Positions 1 through 7,146 of a stretch of DNA of 13,671 bases are shown here, piece by piece. Under the pieces are notes generated by a model, which saw only the letters and a program-made list of their open reading frames with translations, was not told the origin of the DNA and did no database searches. Source of the DNA: Chloroflexota bacterium (GTDB taxonomy: Bacteria; Chloroflexota; Dormibacteria; Dormibacterales; Dormibacteraceae). Position numbers and translations under genes: made by a program. The DNA lies in contig DMCH01000093.1 in the NCBI GenBank assembly GCA_003446775.1, positions 2,781 to 16,451 on the forward strand. Direction: 5' to 3'. The first letter of the stretch is position 1. Every line of letters begins with the position of its first letter.

Positions 1-72
1 GCGATCGCGTTCGGCCTCATGGTCCTGGTGCTGGTGACCCGACCTCAGGGTCTGATGGGCCGCCTGCGGTGA
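1..72 (+). CDS. livH: LivH-type branched-chain amino acid ABC permease, C-terminal end (partial)
   Basis: Only the last 23 codons and the stop are inside the window. The tail is hydrophobic and ends in an RPQGL-type stretch before a basic tip, which is typical of the C-terminus of LivH-family permeases. The stop overlaps the GTG start of the next gene by four bases (GTGA), and that gene is a clear LivM. LivH and LivM form the membrane channel of the high-affinity branched-chain amino acid importer, so the position supports the call. The fragment alone would be too short for a firm assignment. Confidence 0.7.
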   Translation, partial: AIAFGLMVLVLVTRPQGLMGRLR

Positions 73-1151
73 TTGGGACGGCCGCCTCGAACCGCCGCTG
101 GCGCCGCATTTTCCTGATCGTGGGTGCGATTCTCGCCGCTTACGCCCTGCTCGCTCCGCTGACCTCGCTCGAAGCCGCCCAGTCCGCCAACATTCCCCTG
201 CTGGCGGACAAGCTGTGGTTCCGGATCGCCACGATCATCGCGATGTTCGCCGTAATGGCGACCGCCTGGAACATCATCGGCGGGATTACCGGGTACGCGG
301 CCTTCGGTAACGTTGCCTTTTTTGGCATCGGCGCTTACACGACAGGGATGCTCATCGCCAAGGCGAAGTGGCCGTTTCTTCTTGCCTTGCCGCTCGCACC
401 GATCGTCGCCGCCGCCTTCGCCGCGCTGGTGGGGCTCCCGCTGCTCCGGCTGCGCGGACACTACTTCGCCGTGGCCAGCCTGGGAGTGGGCGTGGCCGTG
501 GGCGAGCTGGTCCAGAACATCGACTACGGCGGCCAGCCGGTGTTCGGCGGCGCGAGCGGCCTGTTTCTTCCGATTTTGCGGATCGACAACCGTGGCCTCG
601 CCTTCTTCTACCTGATGTCGGCGGCCGCGGTGTTCTCGATTGCGGTCACGTGGTGGGTGCTGCGCAGCCGGTTCGGCTATGGCCTGATCGCGATCCGCGA
701 GAACGAAGAGGCGGCGTCGGTGCTCGGGGTCAACACCACCGCCTACAAGGTTGCGGCCTTCGCGCTGGCCGCGGCCCTGACGGGCCTGGCGGGTGGGATC
801 TTCTCCCAGTGGAACGTCTTCATCAACCAGGAGAACGTATTTCCCATCGAGTACAACGTCCAGATGATCCTGATGGCGCTGCTCGGCGGCACCGGCACTG
901 TGTTCGGCCCTGCGGCCGGCGCCATCCTCCTGCAGCTGCTCATCCAGTTCCTGGGCGGCACGCTGCCGATCTCGTTCGACCTCCCGTTCGTCTCGTCGGA
1001 CGCGCGCCCCATCGTCGCGCAGGTCATCCTCGGCCTGCTCCTTGTCGTGGTCGTGATCTTCGTGCCCCGCGGAGTCATCGACTTTTTCGGCGGACGCACC
1101 CGGCTGAGCCTGTCGTATCTGCGCCGCTCGCTTCGCGAGACGTCGCTGTGA
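69..1151 (+). CDS. livM: LivM-type branched-chain amino acid ABC transporter permease
   Basis: This 360-residue polytopic inner-membrane protein is the second channel subunit of a Liv-type (HAAT family) importer. It has a short basic N-terminus and a run of hydrophobic segments. It carries the LivM-typical stretches AWNIIGGITGYAAFGNVAFFGIGAY (about residues 66-90), LRSRFGYGLIAIRENEEAA (about 198-216), the family's cytoplasmic coupling region, and LLGGTGTVFGPAAGA (about 272-286). The GTG start at 69 overlaps the livH stop. The stop overlaps the livG start by four bases, so the genes are translationally coupled. Substrate cannot be read from the permease. Liv-type systems also carry aromatic amino acids, urea, amides or short-chain acids, and the downstream CoA-ester genes make a branched-chain or dicarboxylic substrate plausible. 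Confidence 0.93.
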   Translation: MIGTAASNRRWRRIFLIVGAILAAYALLAPLTSLEAAQSANIPLLADKLWFRIATIIAMFAVMATAWNIIGGITGYAAFGNVAFFGIGAYTTGMLIAKAKWPFLLALPLAPIVAAAFAALVGLPLLRLRGHYFAVASLGVGVAVGELVQNIDYGGQPVFGGASGLFLPILRIDNRGLAFFYLMSAAAVFSIAVTWWVLRSRFGYGLIAIRENEEAASVLGVNTTAYKVAAFALAAALTGLAGGIFSQWNVFINQENVFPIEYNVQMILMALLGGTGTVFGPAAGAILLQLLIQFLGGTLPISFDLPFVSSDARPIVAQVILGLLLVVVVIFVPRGVIDFFGGRTRLSLSYLRRSLRETSL

Positions 1152-1915
1152 GCACGGCCCCCGCGGGGCCGCAGCTCGAGCTGCGCGGCGTCACCAAGCG
1201 CTTCGGTGGCGTGGCCGCGGTGGACGGAGTGAACTTCGAGATCGCCAAAGGGGACATCGTCGGCATCATCGGCCCCAACGGCGCGGGCAAGACGACGCTG
1301 CTGAACTGCATCAGCGGCGTGTATCACCTCGACGGCGGCGACATCAAATTGAACGGCTCTTCGATCGCCGGCATGGCGCCGCACCGGGTCGCCCGGCTCG
1401 GGATCGGCCGCACCTTCCAGATCGTCAAGCCGTTCGGCTCGATGACCGCGCGTGAGAACGTGGGCATCGGAGCGCTGTTCGGCAGCGCGCATGCGCGGCG
1501 AGGGGTGAAGCAGGCCTTCGCCCTGGCCGATGAAGTGCTGGCGCTGGTCGGCCTCAAAGCCAAAGCGGATCTGCCGGTCTCGGCGCTCACGATCCCCGAT
1601 CGCAAGCGGCTCGAGGTCGCGCGCGCGGTGGCGACCAGGCCGCAGCTGCTGCTCCTGGACGAGGTGATGGCGGGGCTCAACAACGTCGAGATCGACGAGG
1701 CCCTCGAGATGGTGCGTTCGGTGCACGCCACCGGCGTGACCGTGCTGCTGATCGAGCACGTCATGCGCGTGATCGTCGGGGTCTGCCGCCGCGCGATCGT
1801 TCTCGACTCCGGCCAGGTCCTGGCCCAGGGCGAGCCGGAGGTCGTGCTTCGCGACGAGCGTGTGATTCAGGCCTACCTGGGCGAGCGCTATGCCAAACGC
1901 CTCAAGTCTTCCTGA
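1148..1915 (+). CDS. livG: LivG-type ABC transporter ATP-binding protein
   Basis: A 255-residue ATPase that powers the Liv importer from the cytoplasmic face. Walker A is GPNGAGKT (residues 42-49), the Q-loop Gln is residue 91, Walker B is LLLLDE (167-172) and the switch His is about residue 204. The long insert after Walker A and the sequence GRTFQIVKPFGSMTARENV are characteristic of LivG rather than LivF. The ABC signature is not LSGGQ: the stretch LTIPDRKRLEVARA (147-160) stands in its place. Liv-type G subunits often vary here, so I do not read this as inactivation. The GTG start is inside the livM stop. The last 26 bases overlap livF. Confidence 0.93.
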   Translation: MSTAPAGPQLELRGVTKRFGGVAAVDGVNFEIAKGDIVGIIGPNGAGKTTLLNCISGVYHLDGGDIKLNGSSIAGMAPHRVARLGIGRTFQIVKPFGSMTARENVGIGALFGSAHARRGVKQAFALADEVLALVGLKAKADLPVSALTIPDRKRLEVARAVATRPQLLLLDEVMAGLNNVEIDEALEMVRSVHATGVTVLLIEHVMRVIVGVCRRAIVLDSGQVLAQGEPEVVLRDERVIQAYLGERYAKRLKSS

Positions 1916-2621
1916 ACCGCTCCTCAAAGTTCGGGGGCTAACAGCCGGGTACGACGCCGGGCCCGTGCTGTTTGGGATCGATCTCGACGTCGCGCCGGCC
2001 GAGCTGATCGCTTTGGTGGGTGCCAACGGCGCGGGGAAGTCCACGCTGCTCGGCGTCCTGAGCGGACTCGTCCGTGCCACCTCGGGGACGATCACTCTCG
2101 GCGGCCGGGACGTCACCAACGCGCGGCCGGAAGTCCACGTCCGGAATGGGGTCGCCCACGTGCCGCAGGGCCGCCGCCTGTTTGGAACGATGTCGGTCGA
2201 GAGGAATCTGATCCTCGGCGCATACCTGCGGCGTGATCGCGAGGTCCGCGACGACCTCACGCGCGTGCTCGGCTACTTCCCGGCGCTCAAAGACAAGCTC
2301 TCCCGAGACGCCGGCACCCTGTCGGGTGGGGAGCAGCAGATGGTGGCGATCGGCCGGGGAATGATGGCTCGCCCCAAGCTCCTGATGGTGGACGAGCTGT
2401 CGCTTGGGCTGGCTCCGAATGTGGTCGAGCGCCTGATCGACGTGGTCCAGCAGATCAATCGCGACGGCACGGCCCTGCTCCTCGTCGAGCAGGACGTCCT
2501 CGTGGCGCTGGACGCGGCCGATCGCGCCTACGTGTTGGAGAACGGCCGGGTCGCGTTGAGCGGACCCGCGGCCGAGGTGCGCGACGACCCCGGAGTGCGG
2601 AAGGCATATCTGGGGCTCTGA
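1890..2621 (+). CDS. livF: LivF-type ABC transporter ATP-binding protein
   Basis: The second ATPase of the Liv importer, 243 residues. Walker A is GANGAGKS (residues 44-51), the signature LSGGEQQ is canonical (144-150), Walker B is LLMVDE (164-169) and the following SLGLAP is the LivF hallmark. The N-terminal stretch VRGLTAGYDAGPVLFGIDL and VPQGRRLFGTMSVERNL also match LivF. It pairs with LivG, whose signature is variant. A LivG/LivF pair of this kind is the normal heterodimer. The ATG at 1890 lies inside the livG reading frame, giving tight coupling. No periplasmic substrate-binding protein (LivJ/LivK) is in the window; it may lie upstream of livH. Confidence 0.94.
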   Translation: MPNASSLPEPLLKVRGLTAGYDAGPVLFGIDLDVAPAELIALVGANGAGKSTLLGVLSGLVRATSGTITLGGRDVTNARPEVHVRNGVAHVPQGRRLFGTMSVERNLILGAYLRRDREVRDDLTRVLGYFPALKDKLSRDAGTLSGGEQQMVAIGRGMMARPKLLMVDELSLGLAPNVVERLIDVVQQINRDGTALLLVEQDVLVALDAADRAYVLENGRVALSGPAAEVRDDPGVRKAYLGL

Positions 2622-2651
2622 TGCGTGCCATGCCATGATCACGAGCGAGAA

Positions 2652-3149
2652 ATGACCGTCAAGGAAGGCTGGCGGGGGCGATTCTTCGAGGACTTCGAGG
2701 TGGGCGACGTCTACGAGCACCCGCTCGGCCGGACGATCACGTCGGCCGACAACATCTGGTTCACGCTCCTGACCCAGAACACCGCGCCGATCCACTTCGA
2801 CCATCACTACGCGGCGCAGACCGAGTTTGGAAAGCCGCTCGTCAACAGCTGCCTTACGCTCGCCCTGGTGACGGGCCAGAGCGTTACTGACGTGACGCAG
2901 AACGTGATGGCCAACCTCGGCTGGGACGAGGTGCGGCTGCCCAACCCGGTCTTCGAGGGAGACACGGTTTACTCGCGCTCAGAGGTGCTCGAGGTGCGCG
3001 CGTCGGGCTCGCGTAAGAACGTTGGCATCGTCACAGTGCGCACGACCGGCTTCAAACAGGATGGGGCCGAGGTGATCTCGTTCCGGCGCACCGCGATGGT
3101 CTACAAGCGCGGCCAGGCTCCGCGGATCGCGAAAGCGTCAGGTAGGTAG
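2652..3149 (+). CDS. MaoC-like (hot-dog fold) enoyl-CoA hydratase; itaconyl/mesaconyl-CoA hydratase-like
   Basis: A 165-residue single hot-dog domain of the MaoC family, which hydrates 2-enoyl-CoA thioesters. Residues 33-57 carry the conserved block DNIWFTLLTQN, PIHFD and YAAQTEFG. His48 aligns with the catalytic His of (R)-hydratases. The usual catalytic Asp position reads as Asn43, as far as I can align by eye. I recall this change from the mesaconyl/itaconyl-CoA hydratase branch. I chose ATG 2652 because it begins at the family's usual N-terminus; a GTG at 2625 in the same frame would add nine residues. The gene lies 30 bp after livF and 5 bp before the acyl-CoA dehydrogenase. Next to a CitE-type lyase, a role in converting an unsaturated dicarboxylyl-CoA to citramalyl- or malyl-CoA is inferred. 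Confidence 0.85.
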   Translation: MTVKEGWRGRFFEDFEVGDVYEHPLGRTITSADNIWFTLLTQNTAPIHFDHHYAAQTEFGKPLVNSCLTLALVTGQSVTDVTQNVMANLGWDEVRLPNPVFEGDTVYSRSEVLEVRASGSRKNVGIVTVRTTGFKQDGAEVISFRRTAMVYKRGQAPRIAKASGR

Positions 3150-3154
3150 GCGCG

Positions 3155-4312
3155 ATGGACTTCGAGCTTTCGGAACAGCAGGCCGCGTTCCGCGACCTCA
3201 TGCGCGATTTCGCCCGCAAGAGCATCAGCCCGGTGGCGCGCGAGATGGAGCTGGCCGGCCGCTACCCGGAGGAGATCGTCGAAGAGATGAAGGCGATGGG
3301 CCTCTTCGGGATGCTCGTGCCCGAAGAGTACGGGGGTATCTCCATCGACGCGGTCTCCTACTCGATCGTCTTCGAAGAGATCTCCAAGGCATGGATGGGC
3401 GTGGCCGGAATCCTGGGCTCGCATTCGCTCGCCACCCTGATGCTGGCGCGATTCGGGACGCCCGAACAACGCACTCGGTGGCTGCCGGACCTCGCGACCG
3501 GCAAGCGGCGTTCGGGCATCGCGCTCACCGAGCCGCAGGCGGGCAGCGACCTGCAGGGCATCGCCACGGTGGCAAAGCGTTCGGGTGATCACTATGTCGT
3601 CAACGGCGCCAAGACGTGGATCACCAACGCGCGCCACGCCGACCCGCTGCCGGTGCTGGTCAAGACCGACCCGAATGCGCAGCCGCGCCATCGGGGCATG
3701 ACCGTGCTGATGATCGAGCAGGGGACGCCGGGCTTCACGGTCGGCAAGGACCTCGACAAGCTCGGCTACAAGGGTCCGGAGTCGTCAGAGGTCTTCTTGA
3801 GCGATTGCCGGGTGCCGGTCGAGAACGTGCTCGGCGGGGAGGAGGGTCACGGGCTGCAGCAGGCGCTTTCGGCGCTGGAGTTTGGTCGGGTCAACATCGC
3901 CGGCCGCGCTGTGGGCGTGGCGCAGGCAAGCCTCGATCGGTCGCTTTCTTACGCACGCGAGCGCCACGCATTCGGCCGGCCGATCGCTGAGTTCCAGGCC
4001 ATCCAGCTGAAGCTCGCGGATATGGCGACCGAGGTGCAGGCCGCGCGGCTGCTGACATGGTGGGCAGCCTCAGCGCTCGATTCCGGACGGCGGGCAGACC
4101 TGCAGACCGGGATGGCGAAGCTGTACGCGTCCGAGGTCTGCATCAAGGCGTCGCTCGAGGCGATGCGCATCCACGGCGGCTACGGCTACTCGACCGAGTA
4201 CGAGATCGAGCGGTTCTACCGGGACGCGCCGCTGATGGCCATCGGCGAAGGCACCAACGACATCCTCCGGACGGTGATCGCGCGCCAGCTGGTACGTGAA
4301 GACATTTCCTAA
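3155..4312 (+). CDS. Acyl-CoA dehydrogenase (FadE-type flavoprotein)
   Basis: A 385-residue, full-length FAD-dependent acyl-CoA dehydrogenase that introduces the alpha-beta double bond and passes electrons to ETF. The N-terminal helical domain starts FELSEQQAAFRDLMRDFA. The flavin/substrate motif ALTEPQAGSD is at 123-132 and KTWITNA at 153-159. The C-terminal motif IHGGYGYSTEYEIERFYRDA leads into GEGT, whose Glu365 aligns with the catalytic base of the short/medium-chain and 2-methyl-branched enzymes. Isovaleryl-CoA dehydrogenase instead keeps its base in an internal helix and lacks Glu here, so this is probably not a classical IVD. Placement between a MaoC hydratase and a CitE-type lyase matches the FadE19 block of mycobacteria. 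Exact substrate is unknown. Confidence 0.95.
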   Translation: MDFELSEQQAAFRDLMRDFARKSISPVAREMELAGRYPEEIVEEMKAMGLFGMLVPEEYGGISIDAVSYSIVFEEISKAWMGVAGILGSHSLATLMLARFGTPEQRTRWLPDLATGKRRSGIALTEPQAGSDLQGIATVAKRSGDHYVVNGAKTWITNARHADPLPVLVKTDPNAQPRHRGMTVLMIEQGTPGFTVGKDLDKLGYKGPESSEVFLSDCRVPVENVLGGEEGHGLQQALSALEFGRVNIAGRAVGVAQASLDRSLSYARERHAFGRPIAEFQAIQLKLADMATEVQAARLLTWWAASALDSGRRADLQTGMAKLYASEVCIKASLEAMRIHGGYGYSTEYEIERFYRDAPLMAIGEGTNDILRTVIARQLVREDIS

Positions 4313-4328
4313 CCTCTCCGGCGGCGGA

Positions 4329-5120
4329 GTGACGCGATCGCCGCGCAGCTGGCTCTTTGCCCCCGGTCACAACGAGAAGCTCTTGCGCCTGGTGTTCGAC
4401 GCCGGGGCGGACGTGGTCCTACTCGACCTGGAGGACGCGGTCCCGCCTGACCTCAAGGATCGCGCGCGCGAGATGGTCGCCGAGGTGGCCGCCGCCTGGC
4501 CGTGCTGGGTGCGGGTCAACCGGGCGCGGACCGAGTTGTGCGAGCACGACCTTGACGCGGTGGCCGGCTCGGCGCTCGGACTTCGCGTCCCCAAGGTGGA
4601 GTCTGCGGAGGAGGTCGCGTGGGTGGCAGAACGTGCGCCCGAAGTGCTGCTCGACTGCACGATCGAATCGGCGCGCGGGGTGCTCGCGGCCTTCGAGATC
4701 GCATCCGCGCCGGCGTGCGCCTTGCTCTCCTATGGTGGCCTGGACCTCGCCGTCGACCTCGGGATCGCAGGCGGCGACCACGAGACGCTGTTCGCGCGGT
4801 CCTTTTTGGTGGCCGCGGCCCGTGCGGCGAGCAAGCCGCCTCCAAGCGACGGGGTGCATCCGCTTCTCGAGGACGACGATGGGCTCAGGAAGGAGGCCGA
4901 GGCCGCGCGGCGCCTGGGTTTCTTCGGCAAGTCGGCCATCCACCCGCGCCAGGTGCCGATCATCAACGCAGTGTTTGCTCCCACCCCCGAGGAGTTAGCG
5001 TGGGCAACGCGCGTACTGGCTGCCTTCGACGCTGCAGGGGGTGCAGCGACACGGACAGCCGATGGAGAGTTCGTGGACCTGCCGGTGGCGGAGCGAGCCC
5101 GCCGCCTGTTGAGCTCGTAA
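4329..5120 (+). CDS. CitE-like CoA-ester lyase (HpcH/HpaI aldolase family; citramalyl/malyl-CoA lyase-like)
   Basis: A stand-alone CitE-type Mg2+-dependent lyase that cleaves a 3-hydroxyacyl-CoA such as malyl- or citramalyl-CoA into two smaller products. With the 4329 start it has 263 residues, normal for the family. Visible motifs are RSWLFAPGHNEKL (6-18), VVLLDLEDAVPP (29-40), VRVN (61-64), the PKVES strand (89-93), TIESARG with the metal-ligand Glu113, SYGGLDLAVDLG with the second ligand Asp139, and GKSAIHPRQVP (200-210). GTG 4329 puts the N-terminus where CitE proteins usually start and leaves a 16-bp gap. The in-frame GTG 4296 would overlap the dehydrogenase by 17 bp and add 11 residues. 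No citrate lyase alpha or gamma subunit is near, so it is not part of a citrate lyase complex. Confidence 0.9.
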   Translation: MTRSPRSWLFAPGHNEKLLRLVFDAGADVVLLDLEDAVPPDLKDRAREMVAEVAAAWPCWVRVNRARTELCEHDLDAVAGSALGLRVPKVESAEEVAWVAERAPEVLLDCTIESARGVLAAFEIASAPACALLSYGGLDLAVDLGIAGGDHETLFARSFLVAAARAASKPPPSDGVHPLLEDDDGLRKEAEAARRLGFFGKSAIHPRQVPIINAVFAPTPEELAWATRVLAAFDAAGGAATRTADGEFVDLPVAERARRLLSS

Positions 5121-5154
5121 CTGCGCCGCGGGCCACCGACCTGAACTCAGCACC

Positions 5155-5160
5155 TAGAAT
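5155..5160 (+). promoter_or_regulatory. Possible -10 box of the tRNA-Asn promoter
   Basis: TAGAAT ends 11 bases before the first base of the tRNA, a suitable distance for a start just upstream of the mature 5' end. No good -35 box is visible 16-18 bases upstream, so the tRNA might also be read from the preceding operon. Confidence 0.3.
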
Positions 5161-5171
5161 CAACGAGCCGT

Positions 5172-5246
5172 TCCGGACTAGCTCAACGGTAGAGCAGGCG
5201 GCTGTTAACCGCAAGGTTCAGGGTTCGAATCCCTGGTCCGGAGCCA
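5172..5246 (+). tRNA. tRNA-Asn (anticodon GTT), CCA encoded
   Basis: The sequence folds as a full cloverleaf. The 7-bp acceptor stem is TCCGGAC with GTCCGGA (5236-5242), followed by discriminator G and a genomically encoded CCA. The D arm is GCTC/GAGC. The anticodon loop is CTGTTAA with anticodon GTT at 5204-5206. The T arm is CAGGG TTCGAAT CCCTG. One pair at the outer end of the anticodon stem is G-A, the only visible flaw. It lies 51 bp after the CitE-like gene on the same strand. Its 3' 46 bp recur exactly at 8394, so the gene has served as an integration site. Confidence 0.96.
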
Positions 5247-5247
5247 A
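5202..5247 (+). repeat. attL-like 46-bp direct repeat (inside tRNA-Asn)
   Basis: Bases from the anticodon loop through the CCA end plus one A are identical to 8394-8439. The sequences diverge at once on both sides. Identity over the 3' half of a tRNA, with the intact gene on one side and a partial copy on the other, is the classic product of tyrosine-recombinase integration. Confidence 0.85.
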
Positions 5248-5290
5248 ATCTGAACTCGTTTTCCACTCGACTGCCCGACATAGACCTCTG

Positions 5291-5324
5291 ATTGACAGCA
5301 ACCTGACAGCAATTGACAGCAACC
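5291..5324 (+). repeat. Three phased copies of TGACAGCAA beside the attachment site
   Basis: TGACAGCAA occurs at 5293-5301, 5304-5312 and 5314-5322, so the copies are 11 and 10 bp apart, one helical turn. The first and third lie in an identical 13-bp block beginning ATTGACAGC. They sit 44 bp inside the island from the tRNA end. Placement and phasing resemble arm-type binding sites of a tyrosine integrase, but this is inference. The remaining bases from 5247 to 5462 are lower in GC and contain no gene I can recognise. Confidence 0.6.
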
Positions 5325-5462
5325 CGACATATGTACGCGTGATGGCAATCGAGAGGCGTCGGCATCACTTGCCAGCTAGTCACATTGGGTATTTCTCATT
5401 TCAGACAATCCCAAAGAAGCTCCGCAAGCGACCGGTTCATGTCCTGATCAAGGAGCGGAACG

Positions 5463-5981
5463 TTACCTTTGTGGCTTCGGCTGAGAGCGTCGGGTACTCC
5501 AAACGGAAATGAATCCACGGACCCAAATCCCGAGCGCCCCGCCACTCGTGACCCCAAAAGGGAAACCAATGATGTTGAGCGGTTCGCTGAGCTGAGCGCT
5601 CAAACTGCGAATCGTGGTCCACGGATCGTAGCCAATCACGTCGATCCCGGCGTCGTTCAACAGGGGCAGTACGGCAACATCAACCTCTAGCGGCCGGCGG
5701 GGATGCTCGTACCATCGCGGCTCGCCTTCGGCGTGTAGGGTTTCCGTTCTAGGAGTCCATTGCCCCAACTGCCCGGCAACGTGTTGCATGACTATCAACT
5801 CCGTGGGGAGTAGCGGAAGGGCATTCTGTTGCTCGCCTCGAACGACATGACGATTCGTTACCAGATAACGCTTCGCGTCCCGCTCGACAATGAATGCCGT
5901 TGCTGTTCCGAGCACCGTGCCACTCTTGTGCATCTCCACCAGGAGTGACGCAAACGAAGAACGCGGCAAGTTGATGGTCAT
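5463..5981 (-). pseudogene. Trypsin-like serine peptidase, C-terminally truncated
   Basis: A 172-residue open frame with the N-terminal half of a chymotrypsin-fold peptidase. GTATAFIVERDAKRYLVTNRHVV places the catalytic His at residue 45, and VDVAVLPL places the catalytic Asp at 101. The stretch IIGFPFGVTSGGALGIWVRGFIS matches the strand that precedes the active site in this family. The Gly-x-Ser-Gly active-site loop should follow. Instead the frame runs through about 13 unrelated residues (WSTRRSQPKPQR) and stops. The protein therefore lacks the nucleophile and the second barrel. Neither other minus-strand frame resumes the family sequence downstream, so this looks like a deletion junction near 5505 rather than a frameshift. 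No signal peptide is visible. A non-proteolytic role cannot be excluded. Confidence 0.75.
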
Positions 5982-5987
5982 TGCTAA

Positions 5988-6287
5988 ACCGTGCTGCTTC
6001 CAATCGCGGTAGCCAACTGGTCGGTGGCAATCGCAGTCGCAGGCGTGGCACTCAACCTGCTCCGCATCGATCTGATCAGCGCTCTGTTCTACACAGCGGT
6101 CATCAACGGCGTCGTTGCGCCGCCGCTGATGGTCCTAATCGCGCTCCTCGGCTCGGATAAGAAGGTCATGCAGAAGCGGGTTAGTGGTCGTGTCAGCTTC
6201 ACGCTGGTCTGGATCGCGACCGGTGGCATGACGATTGCGGCTCTCCTTTTGATCGTGACCCTGATCCCGCACGGCCCACTAAGCTGA
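5988..6287 (+). pseudogene. C-terminal remnant of an Nramp-family divalent metal transporter
   Basis: About 98 residues are open from a stop at 5985-5987 to the TGA at 6285-6287. The segment ALNLLRIDLISALFYTAVINGVVAPPLMVLIALLG followed by KKVMQKRVSGR and a last hydrophobic stretch matches the final transmembrane helices of Nramp/MntH Mn2+/Fe2+ transporters. Full-length members have roughly 400 residues or more. The metal-binding DPGN and MPH motifs in helices 1 and 6 would lie upstream and are absent, because the DNA before 5988 codes the peptidase on the other strand. A GTG at 5991 could start translation, but a working transporter cannot result. The junction with the peptidase start lies within about 10 bp. 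Confidence 0.82.
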
Positions 6288-6403
6288 AGCAGGATGTGAC
6301 GGTACCGATGGGCGAGCAAGGCCGCCAATAGAACCGCGATCAGCATGCGACCATTGAATTCGAAAGTCCGGGCCGTGGGAAGACCGCGAACAGGGTTCAT
6401 CAA

Positions 6404-6814
6404 TCATCGGTGGAGCGCCGCCCAAACGTGCGGCCAGAGCAGAACGGCCACCGCGATCGCGCCACCGATCTCGGTGACCGCTGTGGCGCCAGCGGCCACG
6501 TCCTTGATCTTTCCGATCCTCGGGTCGTCAAGCGGCTGAACGATGTCGCACAGCATCTCAATCGAGGTGTTGAGCGTCTCGACTGCCAGCAGAATTGTTC
6601 CCAAGAGCACGAGGAGGGCGATCTCGACATTTGTGAACCGCAGCAGGATCCCGCCCGCCGCGAGCGCAATCACAACCACAATGCCGAGGCGCAAGGAGGG
6701 GGTACGCGGCGTCACCCACATCAGGCCCGAGAAGGCGTGGAACCCACTCTTCAGAACGTTCCAGGACCCGGAGCGATGAGGTTCCTGGGTGCGCTTTGTA
6801 ACGTTACCGCTCAC
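6404..6814 (-). CDS. dgkA: Undecaprenol/diacylglycerol kinase (DgkA family)
   Basis: A 136-residue small integral-membrane kinase. The family core is present: WNVLKSGFHAFSGLMW (18-33), a first hydrophobic helix about 42-58, the catalytic block VETLNTSIE (78-86) with Glu79, Asn82 and Glu86, and KIKDVAAGATAV (102-113). A third helix closes the protein. In Gram-positive-type bacteria these enzymes mostly phosphorylate undecaprenol, feeding the lipid carrier for cell-wall synthesis. In E. coli the homologue acts on diacylglycerol. The GTG start at 6814 is preceded by AGGA at a suitable distance. The gene seems intact. It lies in the island downstream of the aquaporin on the same strand, but the 332-bp gap makes co-transcription uncertain. 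Confidence 0.88.
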   Translation of the reverse strand: MSGNVTKRTQEPHRSGSWNVLKSGFHAFSGLMWVTPRTPSLRLGIVVVIALAAGGILLRFTNVEIALLVLLGTILLAVETLNTSIEMLCDIVQPLDDPRIGKIKDVAAGATAVTEIGGAIAVAVLLWPHVWAALHR

Positions 6815-7146
6815 CGCTCGATCCTACGGGGACGCAGAGTCGGAATCAATGGCCGGATTTCAGTCTGCATGTCTCGCCGTCGGCGGTTGAACTCGGAGCG
6901 AACGCAGGGCGACGCCGGCCCTGAAGAACGTGGGTTGCTCGTTATCCACCGATCTGGTGCTGATCGCGGCCCCGACGTCGCCGACTCGGGTGCGGGCCCG
7001 CCGCCCACGATCGGTCGTTGACCCGGACAACCTCCTCGCCGGGCGCCTGGTCGCTCGTCTGCGGTATAGCCGTCGGTCCCTGTCCAATTGATTTGTGCTT
7101 GCGACCCGGCATAAAGGCAACGGTGTACCGCCCACGGTCCCACCGC
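6815..7146. other. Intergenic stretch between the kinase and aquaporin genes
   Basis: These 332 bp hold no gene I can support. Open frames exist on both strands, but they are Arg/Pro/Gly-rich as expected from GC-rich non-coding DNA, and none shows a family motif. The kinase promoter presumably lies in the lower-coordinate part, next to 6815. I see no clear terminator hairpin. Confidence 0.5.

Noticed and set aside
1148..1915. LivG signature LTIPDRKR considered as a dead ATPase
   Set aside because: Variant signatures are common in LivG proteins, and the Walker A, Walker B and switch His are intact, so inactivity is not supported.
743..2260. Long minus-strand open frame (505 codons) opposite livM, livG and livF
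   Set aside because: Arg/Pro/His-rich composition with no motif, and it lies fully antisense to three clear ABC transporter genes. It is a GC-rich shadow frame.
5291..5324. TGACAGCAA repeats considered as replication-origin iterons
   Set aside because: There are only three short copies and no Rep gene or AT-rich unwinding region nearby. The attachment-site setting is a better explanation.
4619..5512. + strand open frame of 297 codons running through the tRNA-Asn
   Set aside because: It overlaps the CitE-like gene in another frame and reads straight through the tRNA. Its end (5342-5512) has no recognisable family.
6089..6400. Minus-strand frame starting just after the kinase stop, with a hydrophobic stretch (RMLIAVLLAALLA)
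   Set aside because: Its second half is the exact antisense of the Nramp remnant and no family motif is present. Only the first 35 or so residues could be real, which is too little to support.
6410..7021. + strand frame of 203 codons opposite the kinase gene
   Set aside because: It is antisense to the well-supported DgkA-type gene and continues into low-information Arg/Gly-rich sequence.
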